Source: Streptomyces coelicoflavus (GTDB taxonomy: Bacteria > Actinomycetota > Actinomycetes > Streptomycetales > Streptomycetaceae). From it: a stretch of 64,000 nucleotides of DNA. The notes beneath the pieces are model-generated. The model did not search any database. It had not been told where the DNA came from and saw only the letters and a program-made list of their open reading frames with translations. Where the stretch lies: positions 1 through 64,000 of the forward strand of contig NZ_BEWB01000002.1 in assembly GCF_003112555.1 (NCBI RefSeq), read 5' to 3'. Positions 1 to 8,346 of this stretch are shown here, piece by piece. Numbering within the stretch: position 1 is the stretch's first letter; each line of letters starts with the position of its first letter. Both the position numbers and the translations under genes were made by a program.

Positions 1-326
1 CCCCCGGGTCTCCCGTCCAGCGATGCTGCCCTCGGCCCCCGGCCAGGGATCCTGCCGCTGGGCCGCCGGGCCTCGCACCCCCGGTCGGCGACGCTGCCTC
101 GGGTTGCCGGGGCCCGCCCCCCGGGTCTCCCGTCCAGCGATGCTGCCCTCGGCCCCCGGCCAGGGATCCTGCCGCTGGGCCGCCGGGCCTCGCACCCCCG
201 GTCGGCGACGCTGCCTCGGGTTGCCGGGGCCCGCCCCCCGGGTCTCCCGTCCAGCGACGCTGCCCTCGACCCCCGGACAGGGACCCTGCCGCCGGGCCGC
301 CGGGTCTCGGTCCCCGGCCCGGTTGC
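1..326. repeat. Tandem 117-base repeat, about 2.8 copies
   Basis: A 117-base unit recurs with starts near 4, 121 and 238. Copies 1 and 2 are essentially identical; copy 3 has several substitutions and decays before 326. The period is 39 codons, so all reading frames stay open across the array. That produces a long artificial plus-strand ORF, which I do not regard as a gene because it runs antisense into the DUF1772 gene. The array may continue beyond the left edge. I see no other gene or recognisable signal here. Confidence 0.85.
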
Positions 327-887
327 TCAGTGGACGGGGCCGTGGGGTGTCCCGTGTGGTGCCGCGGCGCGGTGGGGTGGCATCGGTGCCGGGCGGGTCG
401 GGCGGTGTCGGGTCGCCAGGGCCGTTGCCAGGCAGGCCGTCGCCGCCGTCGACAGGGCCGCGCGTACGACGTTCCAGGCCACCCACGGGTCCTCGAACCG
501 TTCGCGCAGCGCCGCCGGATCGCCCGGGCGGGCCAGGGCGTCGTTGAGGGGGACGTTGCCGGCCACCGTGACCAGGAAGGCGAGTGCGTACGCCGTCGCG
601 CCGGCCCAGATCCACCAGCGGCCCGGCAGGCCGCGCGACTGCCACCCCGCGAGGCCCGCGAGGACCAGCGCGCCCGTGAAGCCCAGCAGGAACACCGGGT
701 TCTCGATCACGTCGTTGACGTCGCGCATCACGTCCACGTACACGCGGTCGTCGCTGCGTGCCAGCGCCGGCATCACGGCACAGGCGAAGACGTAGAAGGT
801 CCCGGCCATCAGGCCCGATGCGACCGTGGCCGCGACCAGCACTCCACCGGCGGTGCGGGACCGCTGTTCCCCGTTGGTGTTCGTCAT
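327..887 (-). CDS. DUF1772 family membrane protein
   Basis: This 186-residue protein has four hydrophobic segments (roughly residues 13-35, 65-85, 92-112 and 145-165). An Asn-Pro pair follows the acidic VNDVIENP stretch near residue 60. The fold and length fit the DUF1772/anthrone-oxygenase-like family, whose members in actinobacteria mostly have no known function. I chose the ATG at 887 (MTNTNG); an ATG 12 codons upstream is possible, and neither has a strong ribosome binding site. It is divergent from the CGNR gene at 1077, so the 190-base gap probably holds both promoters. Its 3' end abuts the tandem repeat. Confidence 0.7.
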   Translation of the reverse strand: MTNTNGEQRSRTAGGVLVAATVASGLMAGTFYVFACAVMPALARSDDRVYVDVMRDVNDVIENPVFLLGFTGALVLAGLAGWQSRGLPGRWWIWAGATAYALAFLVTVAGNVPLNDALARPGDPAALRERFEDPWVAWNVVRAALSTAATACLATALATRHRPTRPAPMPPHRAAAPHGTPHGPVH

Positions 888-1076
888 GCGGCCAGTCAAC
901 CGGCGGCCCGGCGTACCGAACATGGCCCGGACGCGCGGGCGCATGCGCGAGCGTCCACACGGGGGCGGTACGAGGGGTTCCGGGCGCGCGGGCGGGCAGG
1001 CACTGTAGAAGGAGCGGTTCCCCTGCTCCCCTCTCCGGCCCGCCCCCACCGGGCCACCCAAGGCGGTGACAGGAAC

Positions 1077-1667
1077 ATGGCACTGGGTACGGCCACCGAC
1101 CCGTACGAGCTGCGGTTCGACACCGGGCGGATCTGCCTGGACCTCGTCGCCACCACCCACCCCGTGGAACGCCTCGGTTCCCTGGACGCGCTGCGCGCCT
1201 GGATCACCGGCTCCGGACTCGTCCCGCCCGGTACCCCGCTGGCCCACGCCGACCTCACCTGGCTGACCGGCTTCCGCGAACTGCGCGGCGAGACCGCGAG
1301 GTTGGTGCGCGGCCGGCCGGCGCCCCCGACCCCCGCCCACGCCCTCGCGCTCGCCCGCGTCAACGAACTCGCCCTCGCCGCACCCCCCGCGCCCCGCGCG
1401 GTGCCCGGAGAAGACGGCACCCTGGTACGGGAGCTGACCGGGCCGCCACGGTGCGCGGCGCTGCTCGGCGCGCTCGCCCGGGACGCGGTGGAACTGCTCA
1501 CCGACCCGGTCGCGCGGGCGAGCCTGAGGCAGTGCGCGGGCGACAACTGCCCCATCGTGTACGTCGACACCTCCCGGGGCCGCCGCCGCCGCTGGTGCTC
1601 CAGCGAGATCTGCGGCAACCGCGAGCGCGTCGCCCGGCACCGGCGCCGCGCGGCCCTGGCCCGGTAA
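1077..1667 (+). CDS. CGNR zinc-finger (ABATE domain) protein
   Basis: This 196-residue protein has an N-terminal ABATE-like region (about residues 10-130, beginning FDTGRICLDLVAT) and a C-terminal CGNR zinc finger. The finger is visible as C-x4-C (CAGDNC near residue 155) followed by WCSSEICGNRERVARHR. In this family the finger plus basic tail is thought to bind DNA, so a stress- or metabolite-linked transcription regulator is the usual inference. The ATG at 1077 follows the purine-rich GACAGGAAC. It stands alone between divergent DUF1772 and sigU. The ligand cannot be told from sequence. Confidence 0.8.
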   Translation: MALGTATDPYELRFDTGRICLDLVATTHPVERLGSLDALRAWITGSGLVPPGTPLAHADLTWLTGFRELRGETARLVRGRPAPPTPAHALALARVNELALAAPPAPRAVPGEDGTLVRELTGPPRCAALLGALARDAVELLTDPVARASLRQCAGDNCPIVYVDTSRGRRRRWCSSEICGNRERVARHRRRAALAR

Positions 1668-1808
1668 GCACCCGTAGGTCCGCCCGCGCCCCGTTCGTCA
1701 CACCGCCTTCGGGAAATCTCTCATCTCGTTTTGAACACGCCGCACTTCGCGTCCGTACCGAATGGGCGAGCGACCGACTGGGGGAACCCCCGGACATCGG
1801 AGGTGGGC

Positions 1809-2387
1809 GTGCGCAAGGATTCCGTCGTGGCCAATGAACGTGGTGCGAGGGCCCGACATCGCATGTCGCAGTCGTCCTCGGAACCCGACGAGGAGCTGAT
1901 GCGCGCGCTGTACCGCGAGCACGCCGGCCCCTTGCTGGCCTACGTGCTGCGGCTGGTCGCGGGGGACCGCCAGCGCGCCGAGGACGTCGTCCAGGAGACG
2001 CTCATCCGTGCCTGGAAGAACGCCGGTCAGCTCAACCGTGCGACCGGATCGGTACGCCCCTGGCTGGTGACGGTCGCCCGGCGCATCGTCATCGACGGCC
2101 ACCGCAGCCGGCAGGCCCGGCCGCAGGAGGTCGATCCGTCGCCGCTGGAGGTCATCCCCGCGGAGGACGAGATCGACAAGGCGCTGTGGCTGATGACGCT
2201 GTCGGACGCGCTCGACGACCTGACCCCGGCCCACCGGGAGGTCCTCGTCGAGACGTACTTCAAAGGGCGTACCGTCAATGAGGCGGCGCAGACACTGGGC
2301 ATACCCAGCGGCACCGTGCGCTCCCGGGTGTTCTACGCCCTGCGTTCGATGAAGCTGGCTCTGGAGGAGCGGGGGGTGACGGCGTGA
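1809..2387 (+). CDS. sigU: ECF sigma factor, SigU type
   Basis: An RNA polymerase sigma-70 family factor of the ECF group, about 192 residues with the usual two domains. Region 2 (ELMRALYREHAGPLLAYVLR through EDVVQETLIRAWKN) is followed by region 4 with the helix-turn-helix (LTPAHREVLVETYFKGRTVNEAAQTLGI). I chose the GTG at 1809 because GGAGG lies at 1799-1803; earlier in-frame starts lack a site. The adjacent anti-sigma gene overlaps its stop. Gene order sigma, anti-sigma, helicase, malic enzyme, HU matches sigU-rsuA of S. coelicolor, where activation of SigU blocks aerial growth and changes secreted proteins. Its own promoter was not identified with confidence. Confidence 0.85.
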   Translation: MRKDSVVANERGARARHRMSQSSSEPDEELMRALYREHAGPLLAYVLRLVAGDRQRAEDVVQETLIRAWKNAGQLNRATGSVRPWLVTVARRIVIDGHRSRQARPQEVDPSPLEVIPAEDEIDKALWLMTLSDALDDLTPAHREVLVETYFKGRTVNEAAQTLGIPSGTVRSRVFYALRSMKLALEERGVTA

Positions 2388-3247
2388 TGAGCGGGTACGG
2401 GGGAGCTCAGGGATTCGGCGGGGGATTCGGCCCGGGGGATTCGGGTAATTCTGTCCCCATGCAGGGATCACCGGCGCCGAACGAGCACGAGACCGTCGGC
2501 GCCTACGCCCTCGGAATCCTCGACGACGCGGAGGCGACCGCCTTCGAGGCGCACCTCGCCACCTGCGAGTGGTGCGCCCAGCAGCTCGACGAGCTGGCCG
2601 GCATGGAGCCGATGATGGCGGCGCTGGCCGACCTGCCCGGCACCGGAACGCCCGCGATCGCCGAGTCGCTCACCGCGAAGCCCGGCGCGCGGCTCTCGGA
2701 GAAGCTCGTCGACGAGGTCGCCGAACGCCGCGCGAGCAAGCGCCGCCGCAACTTCTACCTGGTGGGCACCGCCGCCGCGCTGATCATCGGCGGCCCGTTC
2801 GCCGCCGTGGCGACCACGGGCGGCGGGGGAGGGGGCGGTGACGACGGCGGCGGACGCAGGACCGAGGCGACGCGGCAGGCCGCGAGCCCCGCCGAGGCCG
2901 CCTTCGCCGCCATGCCGGACCGGGTCACCGCCACCGACCCGGGCACACAGGTCAGCGCGACCGTGGCGCTGGAGAAGAAGGCCTGGGGCACCGAAACGGT
3001 CCTGGAGCTGAAGAACCTCAAGGGCCCCCAGAAGTGCTCCCTGGTCGCCGTCGGCAAGAACGGCGAGCGGGAGACGCTCACCTCCTGGACGGTCCCCGAC
3101 TGGGGGTACGGCATCCCGGGCGCCACCACCGAGAAGGCCAAGAAGCCGCTCTACGTGCACGGCGGAGCCGCCTTCGAGCCCAACCAGATCTCCCACTTCG
3201 AGGTCATGACCTTCGACGGGAAGCGGCTCGTGGAGGTCGACGCGTAG
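2387..3247 (+). CDS. rsuA: Zinc-type anti-sigma factor of SigU (RsuA type)
   Basis: A membrane-anchored anti-sigma factor, about 286 residues. The N-terminal cytoplasmic domain carries the ZAS zinc motif: a His in EHETVGAYALG, then H-x3-C-x2-C in AHLATCEWCAQQL (near residues 50-65). A single transmembrane helix follows around residues 125-148 (FYLVGTAAALIIGGPFAAVA). The extracytoplasmic part begins with a Gly/Asp linker. The start overlaps the sigU stop as TGATG; a GTG three bases upstream is an alternative. Family knowledge predicts it sequesters SigU until an envelope signal releases it. The signal is not evident from the sequence. Confidence 0.85.
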   Translation: MSGYGGAQGFGGGFGPGDSGNSVPMQGSPAPNEHETVGAYALGILDDAEATAFEAHLATCEWCAQQLDELAGMEPMMAALADLPGTGTPAIAESLTAKPGARLSEKLVDEVAERRASKRRRNFYLVGTAAALIIGGPFAAVATTGGGGGGGDDGGGRRTEATRQAASPAEAAFAAMPDRVTATDPGTQVSATVALEKKAWGTETVLELKNLKGPQKCSLVAVGKNGERETLTSWTVPDWGYGIPGATTEKAKKPLYVHGGAAFEPNQISHFEVMTFDGKRLVEVDA

Positions 3248-3329
3248 CGCGGGCCGCAGGCGCGCCGTAGCTTCCCGGGCCCCCTTCGCGTATTTTTGAC
3301 GGCTGCCCAGCACGTCAGAAGGGGGCCCG

Positions 3330-5681
3330 GTGGCCGCACAGGCTCAACAGGATTCAGCGGTCGACTCGGAGCACGACCCCGTACGACCCGTACGAGGGGA
3401 CTCCGCGCGGGAGGACTCCACACGCGAGGACTCCGTGCGCGACCGAGAGATCGACGTGGAACAGGCGCACCTCGACCGGGTGTACCGGCGCCTCGAGGAG
3501 AAGATCCACGAGGCGGAGTTCCTCATGCACGACGCCGCCCAGCGCGGCCACGTCGGCACGCCCGGCGCCCTCGCCGAGCGCGACGCGCAGGTCTTCCGGG
3601 CCGGCATCCACCTCAACCGCCTGAACAACGAGTTCGAGGACTTCCTGTTCGGCCGCATCGACCTGCTCCTCGGCAAGGACGGCAAGAAGGGCCCGGACGG
3701 CGCGTACACGGCGGTCGAGCCCGCGGAGGGCGCCCTCGGGCCCGACGACACCGCCGACATCGCCGAGACCCTGCACATCGGCCGCATCGGCGTCCTGGAC
3801 GAGGACTACGCCCCGCTGGTCATCGACTGGCGGGCGCCCGCCGCCGCCCCCTTCTACCGGTCCACGCCGGTCGACCCGGGCCGGGTCGTGCGCCGCAGGG
3901 TGATCCGCTCCAAGGGGCGGCGCGTCCTCGGCGTCGAGGACGACCTGATGCGGCCCGAGATCACCGCCCGCCTGAACGGCGAGGAGCTGGCCGTCGTCGG
4001 CGACGGCGCCCTGATGGCAGCCCTCGGCCAGGCCCGCACCCACTCCATGCGGGACATCGTGGCCTCCATCCAGGCCGAGCAGGACCAGGTGATCCGCGCC
4101 CCCGCCGCCTCCGTGACCTACGTCGAGGGCGGCCCCGGCACCGGCAAGACCGCCGTCGCCCTGCACCGGGCCGCCTACCTGCTCTACCAGGACCGGCGCC
4201 GGTACGCGGGCGGCATCCTCATCGTCTCGCCGACGCCGCTGCTCGTGGCGTACACCGAGGGCGTGCTGCCCTCCCTGGGCGAGGAGGGTCAGGTCGCGAT
4301 CCGCGCGATCGGCTCCCTGGTCGAGGGCGCGGAGGCCACGCTGTACGACTCCCCGGCCACCGCCCGCGCCAAGGGCTCCTCCCGCATGCTCACGGTGCTG
4401 CGCAAGGCCGCGCGGGGGGCGCTGGAACCGGCCGACTCGCCGTCCCTGCTCCGGGTCGTCGCCTTCGGCCGCCGCCTCGAACTGGAGGCCGGGGAACTGG
4501 CCGGCATCCGCCGCACCGTCCTCGGCGGCACCGCGCCCGTCAACCTGCTGCGCCCCCGCGCCCGCCGGCTGCTCCTGGACGCCCTGTGGCAGAAGTCGGG
4601 CGCCGGGGCCCGGCACTCCGACCCCGAGCTGGCCGCCGAGCTGCGCTCCTCCTTCGACGAGGACGTCAGCTCCGAGGACTCCTTCCTCGCCTTCCTCGAC
4701 GCCTGGTGGCCCGAGCTGACCCCGGGCGCCGTGCTGGCGGCCATGGCGGACGAGCGGCGCCTCGGCCGCTGGGCCCGGCGGGTGCTGAACCCGGGCGAGG
4801 TCCGCAAGGTGGCCCGGTCACTGCGGCGCGAGGGCCACTCCGTGCACGACATCGCCCTGCTCGACGAGCTCCAGGCGATCGTCGGCACCCCGGCCCGCCC
4901 CCGCAAGCGGCGCGAGCAGGACCCGCTGGACCAGCTCACCGGGCTCGAGGAGCTGATGCCGCAGCGCGAGGAGACCCAGTGGGAGCGGGCCGAGCGCCTC
5001 GCCCAGGAGCGCACCGAGTACGCGCACGTCATCGTCGACGAGGCGCAGGACCTCACGCCCATGCAGTGGCGGATGGTGGGCCGCCGCGGCCGGCACGCCA
5101 CCTGGACGGTCGTCGGCGACCCGGCCCAGTCCTCCTGGTCCGACCCCGACGAGGCGGCGGCCGCCCGGGACGAGGCGCTGGGCACCCGCCCGCGCCGCCG
5201 CTTCGAGCTGACCGTGAACTACCGCAACCCGGCCGAGATCGCCGAGCTGGCGGCGAGGGTCCTCGCGCTCGCCATGCCCGGCTCGCGGTCCCCGTCGGCC
5301 GTCCGCTCGACCGGCGTGCGGCCGCGCTTCACGGTGGTGGACGAGTCCCTCGCCCAGTCGGTCCGCGCGGAGGCGGCCCGGCTGCTCGGCCTCGTCGACG
5401 GCACCGTCGGCGTCGTGGTCGCCATGAACCGGCGCGAGGAGGCCCGGCGCTGGCTGGCCGGGCTCGGCGACCGCGTGGTCGCACTGGGCAGCCTGGAGGC
5501 CAAGGGCCTGGAGTACGACGCCACGGTCGTCGTCTCCCCGGCCGAGATCGCCGACGAGTCGCCGGCCGGCCTGCGCGTGCTGTACGTCGCCCTGACCCGG
5601 GCCACGCAGCAGCTGACGGTGGTCTCCTGCGAGCGGGACGAGCCGGACGCCTCGGGGGTGCCGGACCTGCTGCGCGACTGA
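3330..5681 (+). CDS. HelD/UvrD-like superfamily 1 ATPase
   Basis: A 783-residue SF1 NTPase. It has an acidic N-terminal coiled segment (residues 20-110), Walker A GGPGTGKTAVALH (near 267), Walker B HVIVDEAQDLTP (near 567), GDPAQSSW, VNYRNPAEIAELA, and the C-terminal LEAKGLEYDATVVV and VLYVALTRATQQL motifs. The overall layout resembles HelD/HelR proteins, which bind RNA polymerase and free stalled or rifampicin-bound complexes, rather than classical UvrD. I saw no rifamycin-associated element in the short upstream gap. The GTG at 3330 follows AGAAGGGGG. A strong terminator follows at 5699. Confidence 0.75.
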   Translation: MAAQAQQDSAVDSEHDPVRPVRGDSAREDSTREDSVRDREIDVEQAHLDRVYRRLEEKIHEAEFLMHDAAQRGHVGTPGALAERDAQVFRAGIHLNRLNNEFEDFLFGRIDLLLGKDGKKGPDGAYTAVEPAEGALGPDDTADIAETLHIGRIGVLDEDYAPLVIDWRAPAAAPFYRSTPVDPGRVVRRRVIRSKGRRVLGVEDDLMRPEITARLNGEELAVVGDGALMAALGQARTHSMRDIVASIQAEQDQVIRAPAASVTYVEGGPGTGKTAVALHRAAYLLYQDRRRYAGGILIVSPTPLLVAYTEGVLPSLGEEGQVAIRAIGSLVEGAEATLYDSPATARAKGSSRMLTVLRKAARGALEPADSPSLLRVVAFGRRLELEAGELAGIRRTVLGGTAPVNLLRPRARRLLLDALWQKSGAGARHSDPELAAELRSSFDEDVSSEDSFLAFLDAWWPELTPGAVLAAMADERRLGRWARRVLNPGEVRKVARSLRREGHSVHDIALLDELQAIVGTPARPRKRREQDPLDQLTGLEELMPQREETQWERAERLAQERTEYAHVIVDEAQDLTPMQWRMVGRRGRHATWTVVGDPAQSSWSDPDEAAAARDEALGTRPRRRFELTVNYRNPAEIAELAARVLALAMPGSRSPSAVRSTGVRPRFTVVDESLAQSVRAEAARLLGLVDGTVGVVVAMNRREEARRWLAGLGDRVVALGSLEAKGLEYDATVVVSPAEIADESPAGLRVLYVALTRATQQLTVVSCERDEPDASGVPDLLRD

Positions 5682-5698
5682 CGGGCGTGTCCGCCCAC

Positions 5699-5737
5699 GC
5701 GAGAGGCCCGCGCCGTCGGACGGCGCGGGCCTCTCGC
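5699..5737 (+). terminator. Hairpin terminator after the HelD-like gene
   Basis: Perfect 19-base arms at 5699-5717 and 5719-5737, followed on the plus strand by the pyrimidine-rich run TCTTCGCTTTCTTCCGTTT. It ends the helicase transcript and could also end the minus-strand RNA proposed at 5849-5699. Confidence 0.85.
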
Positions 5738-5849
5738 TCTTCGCTTTCTTCCGTTTAGGTGGCACCGACCCGCCATGCTCGCCTCGCGGCAAGTGGTCGC
5801 TCGTAGCGACGATGGTTGGGCCCGGGGGCTTGGATCGAGCCGGTGCCAC
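5699..5849 (-). ncRNA. Candidate structured small RNA
   Basis: On the minus strand a short RNA is suggested by three features. First, the -10/-35 pair at 5854-5881 would start transcription near 5848. Second, the first nine bases GTGGCACCG (5849-5841) pair with CGGTGCCAC (5767-5759) about 90 bases later, closing a terminal stem. Third, inside are a six-base-pair hairpin GTCGCT/AGCGAC and a GCC-GCGA-GGC stem with a GNRA loop. The 19-bp terminator hairpin follows, giving a transcript of about 150 bases. No start codon with a ribosome site is evident. I have an uncertain memory of an expressed small RNA at this junction in S. coelicolor. The 3' end is inferred. Confidence 0.5.
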
Positions 5850-5853
5850 GTCC

Positions 5854-5881
5854 AAGGTAACAAACGATCCCCGCAAGACAA
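5854..5881 (-). promoter_or_regulatory. Promoter for the minus-strand RNA
   Basis: Minus-strand -35 TTGTCT (5881-5876), 16-base spacer, -10 TACCTT (5859-5854). This is a good match to the Streptomyces housekeeping consensus TTGAC-N16-18-TANNNT. The predicted start falls at the first bases of the terminal stem. Confidence 0.5.
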
Positions 5882-6102
5882 TTCCCGTCCCGCGGGTTCC
5901 TTCGGTGACCGGAACGCGTCCCCTCCGCGTCTTGCGGCGCCCTCTTCCCCCGACGGGCTACTTCTCGTATGGTGGAAGTCGTTTTCCGAAACCGGCGCGA
6001 ACAAAAAGTTCGCAATCCGGGGCGGCTACCGCGTACTCGGTGGTAGGTGCGACGATCGGACGGCACAACCCAGTTACACGGTGAAAGCAGAGGAAGTCGG
6101 CC
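5882..6102 (+). other. Upstream region of the malic enzyme gene
   Basis: Together with the RNA element this completes a 420-base gene-free gap. It is AT-richer than its surroundings near 5960-6020, where a promoter for the malic enzyme is likely. The segment GCGAACAAAAAGTTCGC (5997-6013) is an inverted repeat (GCGAAC/GTTCGC) that could be an operator. No open frame is convincing. Confidence 0.4.
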
Positions 6103-7518
6103 ATGGCAACGGCGCCCAGCGTCTCCTACTCGATGACGGTCCGACTGGAGGTGCCCGCGGGCGGAACCGCCGTCTCGCAGCTCACCACCGCGGTGGAGTC
6201 CGCCGGCGGCTCGGTCACCGGCCTCGACGTCACGGCCTCCGGCCACGACAAGCTCCGCATCGACGTCACCATCGCGGCCGGCTCGACCTCCCACGCCGAC
6301 GAGATCGTGGAGCGGCTGCGCGGCATCGAGGGCGTCAGCCTGGGCAAGGTCTCCGACCGTACCTTCCTCATGCACCTCGGCGGCAAGATCGAGATGGCGT
6401 CCAAGCACCCCATCCGCAACCGCGACGACCTCTCCATGGTCTACACGCCCGGCGTGGCCCGCGTCTGCATGGCGATCGCCGAGAACCCCGAGGACGCCCG
6501 CCGCCTCACCATCAAGCGCAACTCGGTTGCGGTCGTGACGGACGGCTCCGCCGTCCTCGGCCTCGGCAACATCGGCCCGAAGGCCGCGCTGCCGGTGATG
6601 GAGGGCAAGGCGGCCCTGTTCAAGCGGTTCGCTGGCATCGACGCCTGGCCGCTCTGCCTGGACACCCAGGACACCGACGCGATCGTCGAGATCGTCAAGG
6701 CCATCGCCCCGGGCTTCGCCGGCATCAACCTCGAGGACATCTCCGCCCCCCGCTGCTTCGAGATCGAGGCCCGGCTGCGCGAGGCCCTCGACATCCCCGT
6801 CTTCCACGACGACCAGCACGGCACCGCCATCGTCGTCCTCGCCGCCCTGACCAACGCGCTGCGCGTGGTGGACAAGCCCATCGAGAACGTACGGGTCGTC
6901 ATGTCCGGCGCCGGCGCCGCCGGTACGGCCATCCTGAAGCTGCTGCTGGCCGCGGGCGTCAAGAACGCCGTCGTCGCCGACATCCACGGCGTCGTGCACG
7001 CCGGCCGCGCCGACCTGGTCGACGCCGCCCCGGAGTCCGCGCTGCGCTGGATCGCCGACAACACCAACCCCGAGGGCCTCACCGGCACCCTCAAGGAGGC
7101 CGTGCACGGCGCCGACGTCTTCATCGGCGTCTCCGCCCCCAACGTCCTCGACGGCGCGGACGTGGCGGCCATGGCCGAGGGCGCGATCGTGTTCGCGCTC
7201 GCGAACCCCGACCCCGAGGTCGACCCGGCGGTCGCCCGGGAGACGGCCGCGGTCGTCGCCACCGGCCGCTCCGACTTCCCGAACCAGATCAACAACGTGC
7301 TGGTCTTCCCCGGTGTGTTCCGCGGCCTGCTGGACGCCCAGTCCCGCACCGTCAACACCGAGATGATGCTGGCCGCCGCGCACGCCCTCGCGGACGTGGT
7401 CGGCGAGGACGAGCTCAACCCGAACTACGTCATCCCCAGCGTCTTCAACGACAAGGTCGCCGGCGCCGTCGCGGGCGCCGTGCGGGAGGCGGCGAAGGCC
7501 GCCGGAGTGGTGGCGTAG
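6103..7518 (+). CDS. NAD-dependent malic enzyme with N-terminal ACT domain
   Basis: Catalyses oxidative decarboxylation of malate to pyruvate with reduction of NAD, linking the TCA cycle to pyruvate. The 471-residue protein starts with a roughly 85-residue ACT-like domain (VSYSMTVRLEVPAGG...). The malic enzyme domain follows: SMVYTPGVARVC (near 110), VVTDGSAVLGLGNIGP (near 144), the metal-binding ED of INLEDISAPRC and DDQHGTAI. The Rossmann domain has SGAGAAGTAILKLL (near 268). The homologue in S. coelicolor at this position has been characterised as the NAD-specific malic enzyme. GAGGAAG precedes the ATG. The ACT domain suggests an allosteric ligand, not identifiable here. Confidence 0.92.
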   Translation: MATAPSVSYSMTVRLEVPAGGTAVSQLTTAVESAGGSVTGLDVTASGHDKLRIDVTIAAGSTSHADEIVERLRGIEGVSLGKVSDRTFLMHLGGKIEMASKHPIRNRDDLSMVYTPGVARVCMAIAENPEDARRLTIKRNSVAVVTDGSAVLGLGNIGPKAALPVMEGKAALFKRFAGIDAWPLCLDTQDTDAIVEIVKAIAPGFAGINLEDISAPRCFEIEARLREALDIPVFHDDQHGTAIVVLAALTNALRVVDKPIENVRVVMSGAGAAGTAILKLLLAAGVKNAVVADIHGVVHAGRADLVDAAPESALRWIADNTNPEGLTGTLKEAVHGADVFIGVSAPNVLDGADVAAMAEGAIVFALANPDPEVDPAVARETAAVVATGRSDFPNQINNVLVFPGVFRGLLDAQSRTVNTEMMLAAAHALADVVGEDELNPNYVIPSVFNDKVAGAVAGAVREAAKAAGVVA

Positions 7519-7871
7519 GTTCCCCCGGCCGGGGAAGGCGGCCTGTGGCGTGGTGGTGAGGATCACCACGGCGGGCCGCCGCTCCGGCGCGTCGCGGGAT
7601 GTCGGGCCTCGGATCGCCCTCTAGGGTTGCGCAAGGCTCAGGCCCTCTCGGCGTGTGACTCCCAAGGGTGTTCGCACGACCTCCTGGGGGTGCCGGATTG
7701 GCTTTACCGCCGCAGGTGGAGGCAGGATGCCTCCCTGGGCGCGAGGGCCTGACGACCGACCCGGGTCCGGGGAATGTCAGAGGGCCCTGGCAGCATCGGC
7801 ATCGCTGTGCCCAATGTGCGGCTCCGCCGCGTGGCACGCCTCAACGGCAAGTAGAACACGGGAGTAACAAC
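7519..7871 (+). other. Upstream region of hupA with a hairpin
   Basis: A gene-free 353-base gap. It contains a 7-bp hairpin GGAGGCA-gga-TGCCTCC at 7718-7734 and several other short inverted repeats, suggesting a structured untranslated leader for the abundant HU protein. There is no convincing terminator for the malic enzyme gene and no coding sequence; minor open frames have no ribosome site. Confidence 0.4.
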
Positions 7872-8153
7872 ATGAACCGCAGTGAGCTGGTGGCCGCCCT
7901 GGCCGACCGCGCCGAGGTGACCCGCAAGGACGCCGACGCCGTGCTGGCCGCGTTCGCCGAGGTTGTCGGCGACATCGTCTCCAAGGGCGACGAGAAGGTC
8001 ACCATCCCCGGCTTCCTGACCTTCGAGCGCACCCACCGTGCCGCTCGCACCGCCCGCAACCCGCAGACCGGCGAGCCGATCCAGATTCCGGCCGGCTACA
8101 GCGTCAAGGTCTCGGCGGGCTCGAAGCTCAAGGAAGCCGCCAAGGGCAAGTAA
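7872..8153 (+). CDS. hupA: HU-family nucleoid protein HupA
   Basis: A 93-residue DNA-binding protein of the HU/IHF fold. It has the helical N-terminus MNRSELVAALADRA, the FLTFERTHRAARTARNPQTG beta-arm core, and a Lys-rich end (SKLKEAAKGK). It lacks the long Lys/Ala/Pro tail of the second Streptomyces HU (HupS), so this is the short, vegetative-type HU. It constrains and bends DNA without sequence specificity. The ATG at 7872 follows GGAGTAACAAC. A 23-bp terminator follows, shared with convergent murA. Confidence 0.95.
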   Translation: MNRSELVAALADRAEVTRKDADAVLAAFAEVVGDIVSKGDEKVTIPGFLTFERTHRAARTARNPQTGEPIQIPAGYSVKVSAGSKLKEAAKGK

Positions 8154-8239
8154 GCGCGTAGGCGCTCCGCTGTGAGCGCCGGGGACTGCGCGGATCGTTC
8201 GTCCGGTATGCGGTCGTTTCGCGGTCGCGGGCCGGGTGT

Positions 8240-8282
8240 GGCTGGTCGCGCAGTTCCCCGCGCCCCTTGCAGGGGCGCTCCA
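8240..8282 (+). repeat. Copy of the CGCGCAGTTCCCCGCGCCCCTT intergenic repeat
   Basis: The core GCGCAGTTCCCCGCGCCCCTT followed by GCAGGGGCG forms a short stem. The same core occurs twice, inverted, at 41218-41287, and a variant lies inside a coding region at 12398-12486. This is a dispersed palindromic family familiar between genes of Streptomyces genomes; its function is unknown. Confidence 0.75.
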
Positions 8283-8285
8283 CGC

Positions 8286-8335
8286 AACGCCGATGGGGCG
8301 GTCACCCGAGTCCGGGTGACCGCCCCATCGGCGTT
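8286..8335. terminator. Bidirectional terminator between hupA and murA
   Basis: Perfect 23-base arms (8286-8308 and 8313-8335) around the loop AGTC. It lies between convergent genes and can stop transcription from both sides. Confidence 0.92.
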
Positions 8336-8346
8336 CGTGCGGGTTG

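Noticed and set aside
23..547. Long plus-strand open frame over the 117-base repeats
   Set aside because: The open frame results from the codon-multiple period and high GC, has no ribosome site and runs antisense into the DUF1772 gene.
1711..1730. ECF-type autoregulated promoter of sigU (GGGAAAT ... CGTT)
   Set aside because: The spacing between the two elements is far too short.
3248..3329. Rifamycin-associated element before the HelD-like gene
   Set aside because: The gap has no 19-base inverted repeat of that type.
3296..5758. Arg/Pro-rich 820-codon frame in the helicase region
   Set aside because: Shadow frame of the HelD-like gene: composition is typical of the wrong frame in GC-rich DNA, and the motifs are all in the other frame.
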